Assembly (NCBI GenBank): GCA_037974965.1
Contig: JBBPFI010000015.1
Coordinates: 97,001 to 161,000 of the forward strand
Origin: Dacryopinax spathularia
Taxonomy: Eukaryota; Basidiomycota; Dacrymycetes; Dacrymycetales; Dacrymycetaceae
Reading direction: 5' to 3'
DNA: 64,000 bases
Both the position numbers and the translations under genes were made by a program. Each line of letters starts with the position of its first letter. The stretch's first letter is position 1. The notes under the pieces are model-generated. The model searched no databases. It was given only the letters and a program-made list of their open reading frames with translations, and was not told the DNA's origin. Shown here in pieces: positions 23,477 through 36,748 of the stretch.

Positions 23477-25639
23477 ATGGCTACCCTTGATGCTTCCGAG
23501 AGGGTGTTCTACGACGAGAGCAAGCTTGACGGCGATGGAACTGAAAAGTCACTCGACGAAAAGCAGGTCTCGGCTCCGGTACCACTGACTGAGACCGAGA
23601 GGCTCAAGGTACGGAATGCAGCCTTCGAGACTGCAATCCGCAATGCGCCTATCTCCAGATGGTCCAAGGAGTCGATTCATCTGTACTTTGCCTGCTTCAT
23701 TTCCTTGTAAGTTCGCCTCTTTCGGTGGCCGTATCATGCTGCGAACTCAGAGGCTGTGCAGCTTGTGCGCCTGCGCGAATGGCTACGATGGCTCGTTGTT
23801 CAGTGGTCTCAGCCCTATGCCGGTTCGTAGGTTGCTCACTAGTCCTGCACCCCTCCTGACATTCCTCCTTGCCTTAGTACTATCAAAGCTACTTCGAAAC
23901 CGGCACCGTGGGCAATAAAGTGAGCCTTGTATTCAGTATGTACACGGTCGGCAGCATGATTGGAGCCTTCTCGGCTGGGCCCATCGCCGATCACTTTGGA
24001 CGTCGTGTTGGCATGTTTGTTGGAGGTTGCGTTATCATTCTGGGCATGGCCTTGGTCGCCAGTGCCCACTCCTTGGATCAACTTGTGGGAGGGTGAGCCA
24101 CATCTCGTCTGATAGATGGCACTGCGCTGATGTGTTCTTGCACAGTCGGTTTGTCCTTGGTTGGGGCATCTCGATCATGACCGTTGCTGCTCCCGCCTAT
24201 TGTGTTGAGATTGCACCTCCTCATTGGCGTGGTAAAATGGTCGGCACCTACAACTGTGGCTGGTTTGGTGGATCCATCCCTGCTGCCGCCATCAGTAAGC
24301 GTCAGGTTTGCTCTCCCCAGAACTTCGGACTGATGCTCTGCTAGCTTTTGGTTGCCTGTACATCAATAGCGATTGGTCCTGGCGCATCCCCATGATCTTC
24401 CAAGGCGTACCCTCCGTCTTCGTCCTCTTCGGCGTGTTCTTCATCCCCGAATCTCCGCGCTGGCTCATGCAGAATGGCAAAGAAGAAGCTGCCCGAGCAT
24501 TCCTCGTCAAGTACCATGGGAATAATGACCAGCAGTCTGCGCTCGTTGCTCTCGAATGGCAGGAATTCAAGGAGAATATCGCGCTCGATGCTTCCGACAA
24601 GCGTTGGTGGGACTACAGGGTAAGCATCCAAGAATATGCATTTTGACAGCACGGCTTACCACCGATGCGATAGGCACTCTTCATGACCAGCAACGCCCGC
24701 TACCGTTTCCTCATGGTGATGCTGATCTCGGTTTTCGGTCAATTCTCCGGAAAGTACGTCCCTTTCTGGCTGACAATGGGATTTTATTCTCATTGCCGCG
24801 CTGCACAGTGGTCTGGGTTACTTCAACAACGTTATCTATGCCAATCTTGGCTATACATCTCCCCCCATCCAGCTTGCCCTCAATCTCGCGGGCTCTTGCG
24901 GGTCGGCTGTGGTAGGACTTACAGCTGGTGGGTTCTTGCTTAGTAACTAATAAGCCTTGCGCTAACTATCACCAAGCGTCCCTATCCGACAGAATGCCTC
25001 GCGTGAAGACACTGGCAATCGGTACTTTTGTTTGCGCCGTTCTGCTTGCCATAAATGCTGGCTGCAACACTGTCTGGGCAAATGCCCCCGTTGATGCAAG
25101 CGGCAACGTTATTGACCCTCCAATTCGAGTTGCCCAACTGGGCCTGGCGGCATATTTCCTGTTCGGCTTTGTCTTCACCTTCGCCTACACACCGCTGCAA
25201 GGTGTTTACCCCACGGAGAATCTGGAGAACACAGCACGGGCTAAAGGACTGGCTCTCTCCGGTGTCCTTGTCAACCTTATCGGGTTCATCAACACGTATG
25301 CCGGGCCTATCGCGCTTCAGAACATCAAGAACAACTACACCTACGTGTTCGTCGGCTGGGACATCATCGAGTCGATCATCTGGGCTCTCTGCGGTGTGGA
25401 GACCGTTGGGCGTACGCTGGAGGAATTGGACGAGATTTACAACGCGTGAGTCCCACATTGAACATGGTGATATCTTAAAGCTGAGGCGAGCTGCTGCAGC
25501 CCTTACCCACCATTCGCATCCCGTCGATACAAAGCCGAGGTCGCTGTGGCCAAGGATGGGCATGCTGAGGGTACGTCGTGCTCACTGAGAAAGGGTTGCC
25601 ACCTGGCTGACATGACCTCTAGTCGTTCAAGAATTGTAG
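23477..25639 (+). CDS. MFS sugar transporter (general substrate transporter family)
   Basis: Twelve-helix proton-coupled sugar permease of the plasma membrane. The start MATLDASERVFYDESK leads a cytosolic N tail of about 70 residues. Family motifs: NGYDGSLFSGL in TM1, GPIADHFGRRVGM between TM2 and TM3, GWGISIMTVAAPAYCVEIAP, WRGKMVGTYNCGWFGGSIP, PESPRWLMQNGKEEAAR, and PLQGVYPTENLENTARAKG. The C tail ends VVQEL. At least seven short introns, for example the one joining PAAAI to TFGCLYIN near 24295-24345. The substrate cannot be read from sequence; hexose, lactose-like and rhamnose-type permeases all fall here. It lies 1 kb from CYB2 and 12 kb from the rhamnose dehydrogenase candidate. Confidence 0.9.
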
Positions 25640-26611
25640 GCGCGAGAGGGAGTGTACGGATAGTTTGACAAACCGGCGAGTGAGAGGAGTGTCGCTTCAT
25701 AGGGCGAAGATAGCCGGGTATCAGTAACAGAGATTCATGAGGTACTAATAGCTGGACCCCACCAGATGCGCTTGAGTAGTAGTGGGTGGCAATGTGCTCC
25801 TTGCTTTGCTCGCTGCACCGGGCCGCCGGAACTTCGCTCCCTGCGGCCTGGGCTGGGCTAAGGTGTTGTCAGTTTCTGCCAGTTAGTGTCGTGGGGCAGT
25901 ATCTATGCAACAGGCCCTATTTTCGCGTAGCAACGGGCAACGGAAGACAGGCCACATACATATGACGCAAGTCCCCGCCGCCTGGCCTAACCTTAGGAGC
26001 TTGGAGAGACAGATGCAATACGTCTCTCCCGGCTCCTTCACTCTCCTCGTCTGCTTGCCTTCGTGCGAGGCTGTCCGAAGCTACAGACGCTGTGTATTGG
26101 CTTCAGCGTACCCGAGTAGTTGCGAATATCGAGGGTATTGCAACCACGAGCAACCTCCGGCAACCGCGCTCGCTTCGCTTGAGCTCGAGTCTTGTTCCGC
26201 TGTGGCTCAGCCCGGGGCCGTTGCTGCCGAATTCCCCACGTCGATTTGGCACAACGCGGTTCTGTGGACGAGAGACGACACAGAAACTCTGTCTTTATCC
26301 CGGCCAGCACCCTCGCTCCGCCGGTTCTGTGATTTGTGCAACGAACGAAAGCGAGTCGTGCCTACATGGGGATGTGGTGTTTACTTCTCCTGCTTCACAC
26401 ACTGAACCCTAACGAATTGTTGACCATTCCATTCTAGACGTCATTTCGTTACATCAAGTGCATCGGGAACGAGGAACTGCCGTCGTACACGATCTCGGGT
26501 AAACAGCGCCACCAGGTGAAAGAGATATAGAGTTACATTGATAAATGATCGACCGACCCCGGCCGCCACTCCTTCCGGACTTTGCCAACGAATAGACATT
26601 CTCCCCCGCGT
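25640..26611. other. Intergenic, converging 3' ends of the MFS transporter and CYB2
   Basis: 972 bp between two stop codons. A 166-codon plus-strand open frame (25905-26405) has no recognisable motif and is not called. I see nothing else. Confidence 0.5.
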
Positions 26612-28851
26612 TCAGTCCTCTTCGGCACAGATGAGGACCGGATCCCGGTCGGCGAAATTCACCATCTCTGGCTTGAGATCCTCGAGCCTGGTCACGCCGA
26701 GCAGACGCATACTGGTCGCGATCTCCTCACGCAAGATCTGGAAAACCCGACGCACACCTTGCTCCCCCCAGCAGCCATTGCCGTACAGCACAGGCCGACC
26801 AATGCCCACTCCTTTCGCGCCCAAGCAGAGGGCTTTCAGCACATCCGTTCCCCGCCGAATTCCACCGTCCACGTAGACGTCCATTTTTTTCATGAGGTCG
26901 GGCCGCCGTTTGTGCAGCTCGTATAGAACGGTCATAGGTGCGGGCGAGCTGAAGAGTCTTAGTCGAATTACCAACAGCAGAGAGCAGTGACTCACAAGTC
27001 CAGTTGTCTTCCTCCATGATTCGAGATGATGATACCAGCGACGCCATGCTCATAGGCCTTTTCCGCATCCTCTACACATTGTATGCCCTTGATATACAGT
27101 GGCAGCTTTGTAAGCCCCTTGATCCATGCGATGTCCGCCCCTACGCCGCGTCAGCAACTCCTTTTCGCATCGATACCGCAGCAGCAAGACGTACAATTCA
27201 CATCCGGATCCTGATATCCCGAGATAGCCTGCGCGACACCCTTCCCCTCATTCGTCCCCTCCGCCGGGCCTTGGAAGTCGTCACCCTGAGCCCTGATATC
27301 CCGTTCGCGCTTGCCCGAGACAGGCGCGTCGACGGTGAGCATAATGCCCTTGAAGCCCATCTTGTCCACCTTCTCGATGACCTCGCGCGATCGCTGGCGA
27401 TTGCGGTTCATGTACAGCTGCGCGCATGCGCTTAGCATCATTCCGACAATTTTGGGAGAACGAGGGAAAGCACACGAACGCACCTGATAGATCAGTTCCT
27501 GCCCGTCCGACTTGGCACCCATGATTTCCTCTAGACTGCAGCTCGCGTTCGCGCTCACGCCCTGGACGACGCCCTCTTTCGCGCATGCACGCGTAATCTC
27601 CATCTCTCCGTCTGGATGGCCGAGCCGGGCCATGGCTGCCGGGCTGACGTACACGGGCATGGTCGAGGAGATGCTGCCGAAGAGGGTGGTGGACATGCTT
27701 ATGCTGCTGACTTTGTTCAGAACTCGGGGGCGGAACCAGAAACGCTTGAAGGCGGCGATGTTTTCCCTATGACCTGCGAGAGCGTTAGCATGAACCCGCA
27801 ATTGTGCAACCACAGAATGTGGCAGAGAAGGAAATTAGGACAGATGGGGCAGGAGAGCGACAAATGAACGACGCGGCACGAGAACGACGAAAGACAAACG
27901 CGCGGCAGATAAGAAACGTAACGCACTGTACTCATCATCGCTCGCACTGCTATAATACGCCCACGCAGTCTTCGTCAACACGCTCTTAGCCAGCACCTCA
28001 ATATCCGCCAAATTGACCGCCGCCTCGGGCGGAGGCAGCGCTTTCCGTGCAGCCTCGATCCGTGCCAGCTCGAGCTTTTTCGCTTCGGAGAGTTCGATTG
28101 CGGGGAGGGTGGCGAGGTCGATGGTGCCGATGTGACAAGAGGGCGGGAGGAGGGAGAGCGTACCCGGCGGGTGGATCGGTTTGAATGCCTCACTAGACGC
28201 GAGGTGTCAGCTCAGCCCTGCGTATGTATATACAGGTGCGTTGCAGCGCCAGGCCCACATCGTGGTGGAAAGAAGCCTTCGCAGCTGCGCGAAGGAAAGC
28301 GGTACTCACGTTGCGTCCTTCCCTGCCACTCTCAGGATACTCGCGACTCCACCCGGATGGTCGGCCAAAAATCCTGTGACATCATACACCTCTCCATCAA
28401 TAACAACCCAGCAATCGTCCCTCGTTGCATGCTGCTGCACCTCCTCAAAGCTGATGATCCTCCCCGCGCCTCCTTCCGCGCTCGTACTAGCCGGAGTGTC
28501 GGGCGATTCTTCTTCCGCTTTCTGAGCCGTCTGGTCCGCCTCGAGCGATTCTCGCAGCGGACGCGTCTTGCCCCTCAAGTCGAGGTCGTCCCCTCGCTGA
28601 CCGGTGAGGTTGCCCCACCCCAGCAGGGCGAACGAGACCACCAACCCACCAGCGACCATCCCGACTGCTCCGGCTGCACCGGCCTTGAGGGGTGCAGGAG
28701 TAGAGCGGAGCTGTTGGATCTCATGCTGAACTCGGGTCGTGAGGTGTTTCCAAGTCGGCGCTGGTGGGCGTGCTCGTGCATGGGCGTGTGAGAGTGAAGA
28801 AGGGCGCAGTGCTCGTCGAGCTTGACGGAGGAGATGATGTTGGAGTGGCAT
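26612..28851 (-). CDS. CYB2: Cytochrome b2-type L-lactate dehydrogenase (FMN and cytochrome b5 domains)
   Basis: Oxidises L-lactate to pyruvate in the mitochondrial intermembrane space and passes electrons to cytochrome c. The N end is Arg-rich (MPLQHHLLRQARRALRPSSL) like a matrix-targeting signal, then a hydrophobic anchor (VGMVAGGLVVSFALLGWG), the bipartite pattern known for Cyb2. The heme-binding b5 domain shows DDCWVVIDGEVYDVTGF and HPGG. The FMN domain shows AWAYYSSASDDEY, RFWFRPRVL, SANASCSLEEIM, LTVDAPVSGKRERD, ISNHGGRQLD (catalytic His and substrate Arg) and VYVDGGIRRGTDVLKAL, and ends NFADRDPVLICAEED. Six or so introns. Other flavin 2-hydroxyacid oxidases lack the b5 domain, so the call is firm at family level; lactate specificity is inferred. 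Followed on the same strand by JEN1 upstream. Confidence 0.9.
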
Positions 28852-30374
28852 CGTGCTAAGTTGTCGATAGCCGGCGAAAGAGGCAGTAAGTGGGAAGGAG
28901 AGATCGATGACAGTAAAGAGAGGGTAGAGGTGGTAGGGTTGCTGGTGGCGGGCCGGTCAGGAGGTATGGTGTGTAGGGATGGAGGGGGCAGGGTACTGAG
29001 CGTCGGTGGAGTCCGAGTCCCTCTCCCGCTGACGCTATTCCACGGCAGCAGCTATCCGTTATCTGCTCTTCTCCTTTCCAAATCCCTCTGCGACTCCCTC
29101 ACTCCTAATCACAGTTGGCGTGTAGTCGCCTTTAGATGGTAGTCCAGCAAGCAGTAGATCGCAGGACGCCGATCTGGACAGTTACCGACGCAGCGGTGAA
29201 AACGTGCGATGTGGTGTCAACGGTGACAAGCAGCGAGCCAAGTCAAAGCGAGAACGGTCCGACCCCCTTCAGCAGTCAGACTCGCAACCCAACCGCTCGC
29301 TAGCAGGGGAGTGAGAGGTGGGGGAGGGTAATAAGACGAGTACGGCCCGAGCTGTCCTTGGCGTGCCGACTCGCTTTCGTCCACGTCCCAAACCAAGTCG
29401 ATGCGTTCGGATACGTCGGCAGGTCGGGACGCCGGGAGTGCGGAAGAGGAGTGACAGAAGGGGTGAAGGGGGTGGGTGGGTTGGCGATAGGCCCAAAGTG
29501 AGCAGTAGGAGGGCAGTCTGACCCATCGCCAACTGAATAGTGAAATTCAACCACACACACATACAGCGCGAGCGAAGACACAGAGGCGGCCGTACTACTG
29601 AAGGCTCAAGCGGGACCACCCTACAAAGCAGCACTGAGGCGAGCGATCCCATTGGTCAGCCACATAGCCGGAACTCGGCCCGTAGCCCCTGCTTCCTTTC
29701 TTCCCGTCAATTCCAAGCGCTGAGCTCGGAACCCCTCGCTGTCCTCTTGGCTTCTCCCGTCAACCAGGATCGGAGACACGGCCGATTGGCTCTTGACGGC
29801 TGCTGACAGGGCACTCAGGAATGCGGGGTAAAGCCTGCCAGCTCGGACAAGGCCGGGACCGGGATCGCCGCACAGACTCGGCAGATTGGAGCGGTTGATT
29901 GGCCCGGATGGACCGGCCTGGCCTGAGCTGAGATGAGGGTTGGCCTGGGTTGGAAACTGCCTTTTCGGGTAGTGGCACCGATCGAAGCCCGGCAGAAGAT
30001 GGGGTGTCGGCACTTTGTCCCTGCGGCTACTGTTCTCCCACCTTCCTTTGTCCTCTCCTGCTTTTCCTGCTTTCCATGTGCAGCTCTCGGCAACTATGGC
30101 TGCGTCATATGCAACACACTACAAAAATAACGAATCAAAACTGATTGGAAATTCATTCACACAATTCGGATAATACAACAGCCCCTGCTCCCAACCTCTG
30201 ATAGGAAAGGTTGAGAAAAGAAGGCTCATTAGGTCATGATCAAACTCGTCCTCTCCTCGTCAACTCGGAACAATTCCGAGGTCTCCTTAATGCAATAACA
30301 GGCCGCACTTCTGACGCAGGAGTCTCGTGCCGGTAGCGCAAGTTGTGGACCGGTCAGCAATACGATAACGCGGC
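28852..30374. other. CYB2 upstream region, 1.5 kb
   Basis: Lies between the CYB2 start and the JEN1 stop (both minus strand), so it holds the CYB2 promoter. No open frame here has a domain I know; the 130- and 127-codon minus-strand frames are low-complexity and rejected. No TATA box was recognised. Confidence 0.5.
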
Positions 30375-32696
30375 TCAGACAGTCTCCCGATGCACAGGCT
30401 CAACCGCCGTCTTCTCGCCCGCATTAACGTGCGCTTCAGGAGTGATCGTGCCGCTCCCTGCTGACGGTGCTTGCGACGCGCCGTGGGTGATGGGCTCGTC
30501 GTCGTAGGCATCGTCTCTGCCGCCACCGAGCTCAAAGGCGACTTTGTGTTTCTCGAATTCTGGAGAAAAGGTCATCAGTATTGCGTATCCAAAACAAGGC
30601 CCAAGGTGAGGAGGAAAAGCGTCGGACGCCGGAGGAAGCGGTGATATCTCGGAGTGAACACGGCCGGCGCATGGGGAGAAGAGCGGGGAGAAGGGACCGG
30701 AACGTACCTGAACTATGGTTCTCCCTCCCGATAAGGGTCATAAAGATGACGAAAGCAGCCACAACGCCCAGGAAGATGCCTTGTACCTAAAAACACCAGC
30801 AGTCAGCGGTCGTTGTCAAACGTGGTATGCGGCCACCGGCAGCCAGAGACGAGCTAGGGCAACCGCAGGCGAAGCCCGCGCGGGCTGTCGGAGACTTCTC
30901 CCGATGCTGGCCGGTGGCCAACAGAAGACGGCCCGAGATGGACGGGGATTGGATGAAGTGGCAGGGAATACCCACCTTTGCGTAGTCCGGCGCGTCCTTC
31001 CCATTCAGCAGCGTGCGCTGATGTTCCCCTCCGGTAGCTTCAATCTGTGCGCTGGCACTGCTGACCATCTATGCACAAAGCGTCAGCATCAACTGACCCA
31101 ACCAGACCATGGCTAGCGCCAGGGATACTCCGAAGTACTCACGTTGCCTAGCTGGTACGCTACGCCCGGGAAGGTAGCGCGGAACGCGGGCGGCGAAATT
31201 TCGGCAAGATGGATAGGGATTACGCCCCATGCGCCTTGGACGCCGAACTGGACGCAGAATGCGCCTGCGGCCAGGGCGGAGAATCCGCTTGGCAGGATCC
31301 AGAGGGGGATGAAGGCTGCGATAGTTACCGGTAGCAGTCAGCACGTGAACGGTTCCGCGGTTGTTCCGGGTGACGCACCTCCGACGGAAAGTGTGAAGAG
31401 GACAATAGTAACCCGACGGCCGAGATACTGTGATAAGATACCGGCAAAGATACCGCCACTGCAAGAACGTCAATATAACACCTCCATATGTTCGCCGCTG
31501 GAATGACGTACGCGACCGCACCCTAGGATAAATCATCAGTAAGTCAACCTCAGCTGTGTAATTGACCCGGAACTCACGCAGTTACCAATGATCGTAGCGA
31601 CGCTGGCATTATGAGCTGAGAAGCCCTTGGTCTGTTGCAAATATGTGGGGTACAAATCTGAATATCCGCTCAGAATACAAGTCAGATGAACGGGCAAAGC
31701 GAATGCGGACCTTGGGAACCGTGCGACAAGAAGTTGAAACCTAATACGGGTTAGTCTCAGGACACTGTGTTGTCCCATGAGTGACTCACCAGTCATAAGC
31801 AGCACAGCATAAATGCATCGAAGCCAGTGCGCCTTAAGCATCTCCCTCGACTCCCTCAGGAACACCTTCGTCTTACTGTGAACCTCCTCTCCACGCTCTG
31901 CCTTCAGCTTTTTCTCCTTCTTCGCACGCAGGAAGACCTGACTCTCCGGGAGCACGAGGCGCACAAGAGCCGCAAATGCCGATATTCCAGCTGCGACCCA
32001 GAAGAGGGAGCGCCAGCCGAAGGGATCGTACGACACGAGGGTGAGATTGATCACGGCTGCGATGAGGTAGCCGACGGCGTAGCCTTCCTGCAGGACACCG
32101 CTCGCCAAACCACGAACTTCCACAGGGAGGTTCTCGAGGGCGGTTGCGGCGGATAAACCCCAGATACCGCCCATGGCTATGCCGAACAAGCAGCGGACGG
32201 CAAGGAAGGCGCCGTATTCGAGCGCAAAGGCGGTGCAAAGTGAGAAGAGACAGCACAGGAGCAGGTTGGCGATCAACGGCCATTTACGGCCGTACCGATC
32301 TGAGAGCATGCCGAAGATGAGTGCTCCTAATGAGCGGAAGAGGAGAGTGAGAGTGATGGAGGTCGTGATGTCGTTCGTGCTCTTGTTGAACTGCTTGGTG
32401 AGAGCGGTGACTGACAGCGAAACGCTGAAGAAATCGATGGCGTCGATAGTCCATGCAATGAATCTACCACCAAGTCAGAAACATTCGAACGCTGCATCCA
32501 GTCGTGCGTACCCAGAGAAGAACATCGCCCATTGTAGCAGGGTTACGCTCTTGAGAGCCCGAATGGTGCCTGCAATGTCGTTGCCCGCATGTGTTTTCCG
32601 GGGCTTGAGGTCTGCCCACCAGGCTGCGAAACCAGGGAGGGAGTTAGTGCCCACCCCATTGTCGGTGTGCGACACTGTCGCCTTCTGGTTCTCCAT
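30375..32696 (-). CDS. JEN1: JEN1-type monocarboxylate (lactate/pyruvate) proton symporter
   Basis: MFS permease that imports lactate, pyruvate and related acids. The start MENQKATVSHTDNGVGTN precedes ALKSVTLLQWAMFFSG and AWTIDAIDFFSVSLSV in TM1. Then GMLSDRYGRKWPL, an RGLASGVLQEGYAVGYL segment, and the Jen family signature NxxSHxSQDxxxT, seen as NFLSHGSQD joined across an intron to LYPT. It also has a conserved GVQGAWGVIPIHLAEISP in the second half. The C tail is hydrophilic and ends PVHRETV. At least seven introns, among them one between the SQ and D of the signature. Adjacent to CYB2 on the same strand. The signature makes this assignment strong; exact substrates are inferred. Confidence 0.92.
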
Positions 32697-34166
32697 TATT
32701 AGTTGTTGGATGTCGAGGTCGTAAACTTAGTCGAAACTAATGAGGTAGAGGAGAAAGCGGTAGGGGAACGGAAGGAAGAAGGGTAAAGGTGTAAATGTGG
32801 GAACAAGGCACGGGCGCGTGGTGCCTTAAACGCAGGCATTCCCACTCCCCGCTGCCGGTAACAGCACAGTCAGCCGACCCCGACGGCCGACGATGATGGA
32901 AGGAACGGCCGTACCATATCTGGTGAAGAAGTTGCCTATCGGCGTATACGCTTCCTGCCAGTTGGACCACACCACCATCGACCCGGCTTCCTTTTTCCCC
33001 TGTGCGGGGCGGACCTAAAGAAGACGTCATTGGCCTGCTTCGGAACCACATTCTCGCGTGGTTGTTCCCTCAGCAGCCCGAGCAGCCCTTCAGTTCGCTT
33101 CCGATCGGAGGTTAAGACAGTGAGCTTGTCTATAGACAATCCGCATTGTCGGCTCTAGGCCTCGCACGCCGACGATTTGATCGTAAACTCAAGTCGTGTG
33201 CCCCGCCTTCCCCGCCGTCCTGGTGGAGAACCCCGCCGTCGGCGATGTCGGACATTTCTATCACCCTCCCTCCATCTCATCCCAGCTCTTTCAACCTGCA
33301 ATACACTTCGTTACTTTGTCCTTCTCCAGCCCTATAGTCACTCGTGAAATGAGTCGATAACGAATATCTCCCACAAAAATCGTTGCAGACTTATCGCCGA
33401 CCTCCTCCACATCATCTGACGTCTTTCCTCTTCCGGTCTACCCCGGACAATCCAGATCGCCGCACAGCCCATCTCATACCGGCAACCTATAGCCTCGAGC
33501 AGAATGCAATTCCGCATGTATTTCCCGCATGGTGTCAAGGGACTCGCCGGGTCTGGGCGTTTGGGGAACGTGGGGGTTTTGAATAGGTCTTCGTTACCTC
33601 CGCGGCGGTTAGATGCTGATGGTAGTCGGAGTTGTGAGAGCGATATCGCCACAAGTGAGTTGCGACCCGAGTAATGCACTGCTCTCGCCCCCGTTTTGCG
33701 GTACATTCGCCATGTCAATAGCGCACAATGCTAGACGTCACAGAGGAGAGAGAACAGCTCTTGTCTCGCTTATTCTCTGGAGAATGTGTAAGATCGAAAG
33801 CCCTAGACACCCACGTTCGCTCCTTACCGGTCCCCTCCGCCTTACTGTCAACCCAAGATCTGGTTCTGCGTTACACATGGAGATTACGGTACTTGCAACC
33901 GAAAATCCAGATCCGGTTATTCGCGGACACAAGTCCCCTAATCCAGATCCCCTAATGCCAAGCCCCATCTCCGGAACGAACCGGTAACCAACCAAACAAC
34001 CACTCGCTGCTCGAGCAGAGTCGAATTGGCCGGTTGACGGTTTATGTCATGACCATTTCGTGACGATTTCATTAGCTAACGAGACAACGATACAAGACGA
34101 CGATGACCCTCCCTCGAGCCAAGTGTGAATGTCCCAAAGAACAACAGGAAAGTAAAAGCAAAGGGG
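32697..34166. other. JEN1 upstream region, 1.5 kb
   Basis: Between the JEN1 start and the stop of the Zn2Cys6 gene, all on the minus strand. It holds the JEN1 promoter. Open frames of up to 126 codons show no known domain. I recognise no discrete regulatory site with confidence. Confidence 0.5.
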
Positions 34167-36748
34167 CTACATGACAACATTGGGCATCTCGAACCACTGC
34201 AGATCCAGGACGTTCTGCTGATCCGCCCAAGTAGAGAGCATCCCGTCCAGAATCTTGGTATAGTCCTCGCTCGGCTGGGGGACGGCGATGGGGTTTGCGG
34301 GCGTTTGGGTCCCGCTGGTCGGGACGGCTAGGTCGGCGCCGAAGGCTGTCCGGCGGAGGTCGAGCAGGGCTGAGATGGCTGTTGCGCGACTGCGCGATTG
34401 AGTGGTGGCGGTCGTGAAGGGGTTGTGGTCGGCCATTTTGTCAATCGCCTTTTTCAGGAGGGAGGCGTATCGGCCTGTGATCCGATAGTGAGCATCAATG
34501 CGGCAGTGCAAAAATAACGGAGACGCACGAGCAACGTCCCAGAATCTCCCCGAGATCTCGAGCGCTGTCACAAGCTCGTGTATATCCGGATCCACCTGCG
34601 AAGCCGTATGGTACGCTTCCACTATCACATCGTCAGTCCTCCGATCCGCGTCCTCAAGAAAGAAGAACTTACTGAACAGCACTCTCCCGGCAACCCACAT
34701 ACACCAAGCCAAGAACGGGCTCGTATTCGGTATCTCCAGCCCGCTCTGCGTGACCGCCCTCGCAAGAAGCGCGACTTGCTTCGCGGACTGAACGATCTGC
34801 CTTCCCGCCTCTCCACTCGGCTGCATATAGGACGACACGTCCGGCGGATGGGCGACGATCGACTGCAGTTTTATCAGGGTGGCGTGATACATCGCTTGTA
34901 CGAGGACTATCATCGGGTGCGAATCGATCCGCGCTGGGGAGGAAATATCGAGCGGCAGGCGACAGTACCATCTCCTTACGGCGGCGTCCAGTGTGCGTGT
35001 GCGTTCGTAGAAATGGGTCACTTCGACTTCGCTCATCGGATTGAGCGGATGTCGGTGCAGCTGGTGAACTCGACCTAGGAGGTCGGCGATTTCTACGAGG
35101 TAGGCGAGAGGGTCTAGGAAGGCTTCTTGGTGCATGAGACCGTCGTCGAATAATGGCGAGCGGAATTCTCGGGTATGAACTCGATTCTGACGAGCATGTT
35201 CAGCACATGCATGCTTGGAAAGGGCGCAGGATACGTACATCACTTAGCCAGAAATCCTCTCTACAGGGCAGATTCCGCGATATTTGCTGGTCGCTAAGCG
35301 TAAAGTCCCATCCAGTCGAGACACTCGCCCATCGATCTGTCCCAAAATCAGCGTACAGCTCAGCACGTACCGAGGTAAGCCACGTACCCAGCACATATAT
35401 GACCCAAAACAGCCTCCTCCTTCCCTCTTCCTCCCTAAAGTTCCTCGGACTCTTGAGCAACGACACCCTACTCAACGGCGCGGCCTTGCTCTGCCCGCCA
35501 CCCGGGTCCTCCTCGCTCTGCAGCCCAAGATGCATCACGCTCCTCGTTAGCAACGCCAACACGCCCCAAGCACTCGGCCCAGCACCAGTACCAATCGTAT
35601 CCAGGGCTATGATCGCAAGTGCTTGAAGAGACTGGAAGGACGTGCTCTCGATTGCGTGCATGACGACTCTCTGCTTGGCCGCGCGGTAGTATTGTTCTTT
35701 TGTGAGGAAACCGGGGAGCTGCCATCGCGGGTCGAGCGAGAAACGGAGGGAGACGGCGACCATCGCGTAGACTGTTACGGGCCAGCCACGCGGGACACCG
35801 TTCGTGTTGCCATTTATGTCGGCGTCTTGATGAACGTAGGGGTGATCGCGGATCAGGAAAGGGGCGAAGGGGGCGACGTGCGTGTAGTATAGATCAATTC
35901 TGAGAATAGGTCAGCGACGGCTTTTGAATGCATAAGGATGAGACGCACAGATGCAGGACAAGATCGTGAGGCGGTAGATCGGCACTGTCGACAAACGAGG
36001 ACGTGGACATAGGCGACTCATGATTCATCCTATTATCGAGCATCCCTGGCGTAATGTGATTCTGCGTAAACGTCGGTGTCGGTTCTGTTCTCGGAGTATC
36101 CATCATCGGATGCGGTACGTCCATCTGCGGCTGAGGCGGGGCAGACGGGACGGGCGTGACCGCTGAAGTGAACAGGTTGCTAGGCGGTACACTGGGGGAG
36201 ACGTGCGAGTTGTTCTGCGAGCTGTGCATGTTTGACATTGAGGGAGGAGGGGACATGATTGACGGCGGTGGGGTGGGTTTTTGATCGAGCAAGCCGTAGA
36301 CTTTGTCGATCCTACTTGCTTGGTGTGCCATGGCAGCTTCGAGTGCGCTGATGAACGGCATCAGCTCAGGCACCAGGCACACAGAAGGATGGACAAAGGA
36401 CGTACGCAACCCGGTCCACTAGAGCAGTACCGATACCGGGCTTGAGCCCTGGTTTTTGTCGTTCTCTGCAGTTTTATCTCCGCATCAGACGTTGGTAGAG
36501 GAGGCGAGAAATAGAGGGCGTACTTGTAGATACATTCTGTTGCACCGGCCTGTACGCAGTTACCGCATAACGGCTTGCCAGAGTCGCACTTGACCTTACG
36601 TTGTCGCTGTAGGATGTCAGTAGGCGGCGGTGCACGAGGAGAAGTAGTAACGTACGCAGGCGAGGCAGCTGTGACGAAAGAAGGCGAGGAGCCATGATCA
36701 GTAAGTGTCATCAATTAGAGGCGCATAGTACACGCACGTCGAGCTCAT
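34167..36748 (-). CDS. Zn2Cys6 fungal transcription factor
   Basis: Nuclear regulator with an N-terminal zinc cluster and a central fungal-specific domain. The first exon is tiny: ATG at 36748 codes MSST and splices to CLAC, then across a second intron to RQRKVKCDSGKPLCGNC. The full cluster is C-x2-C-x6-C-x6-C-x2-C-x7-C. A linker (ERQKPGLKPGIGTALVDRV, with a short coiled coil after it) and a Pro/Ser/Met-rich stretch follow. The middle homology region has HVAPFAPFLIRDHPYVH, MVAVSLRFSLDPRWQLPGF and EEGRRRLFWVIYVLGTWL. The protein ends DLQWFEMPNVVM. It is divergent from the LRA1-like dehydrogenase and 1.5 kb from JEN1, so a pathway-specific activator is plausible. Which regulator it corresponds to (for example RhaR) cannot be settled by eye. 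Confidence 0.87.

Noticed and set aside
23477-25639. Naming the MFS gene as a rhamnose or lactose permease
   Set aside because: The family motifs are shared by many sugar permeases; position near LRA1 is suggestive only.
25905-26405. 166-codon plus-strand frame
   Set aside because: No domain or intron pattern; it lies between converging gene ends.
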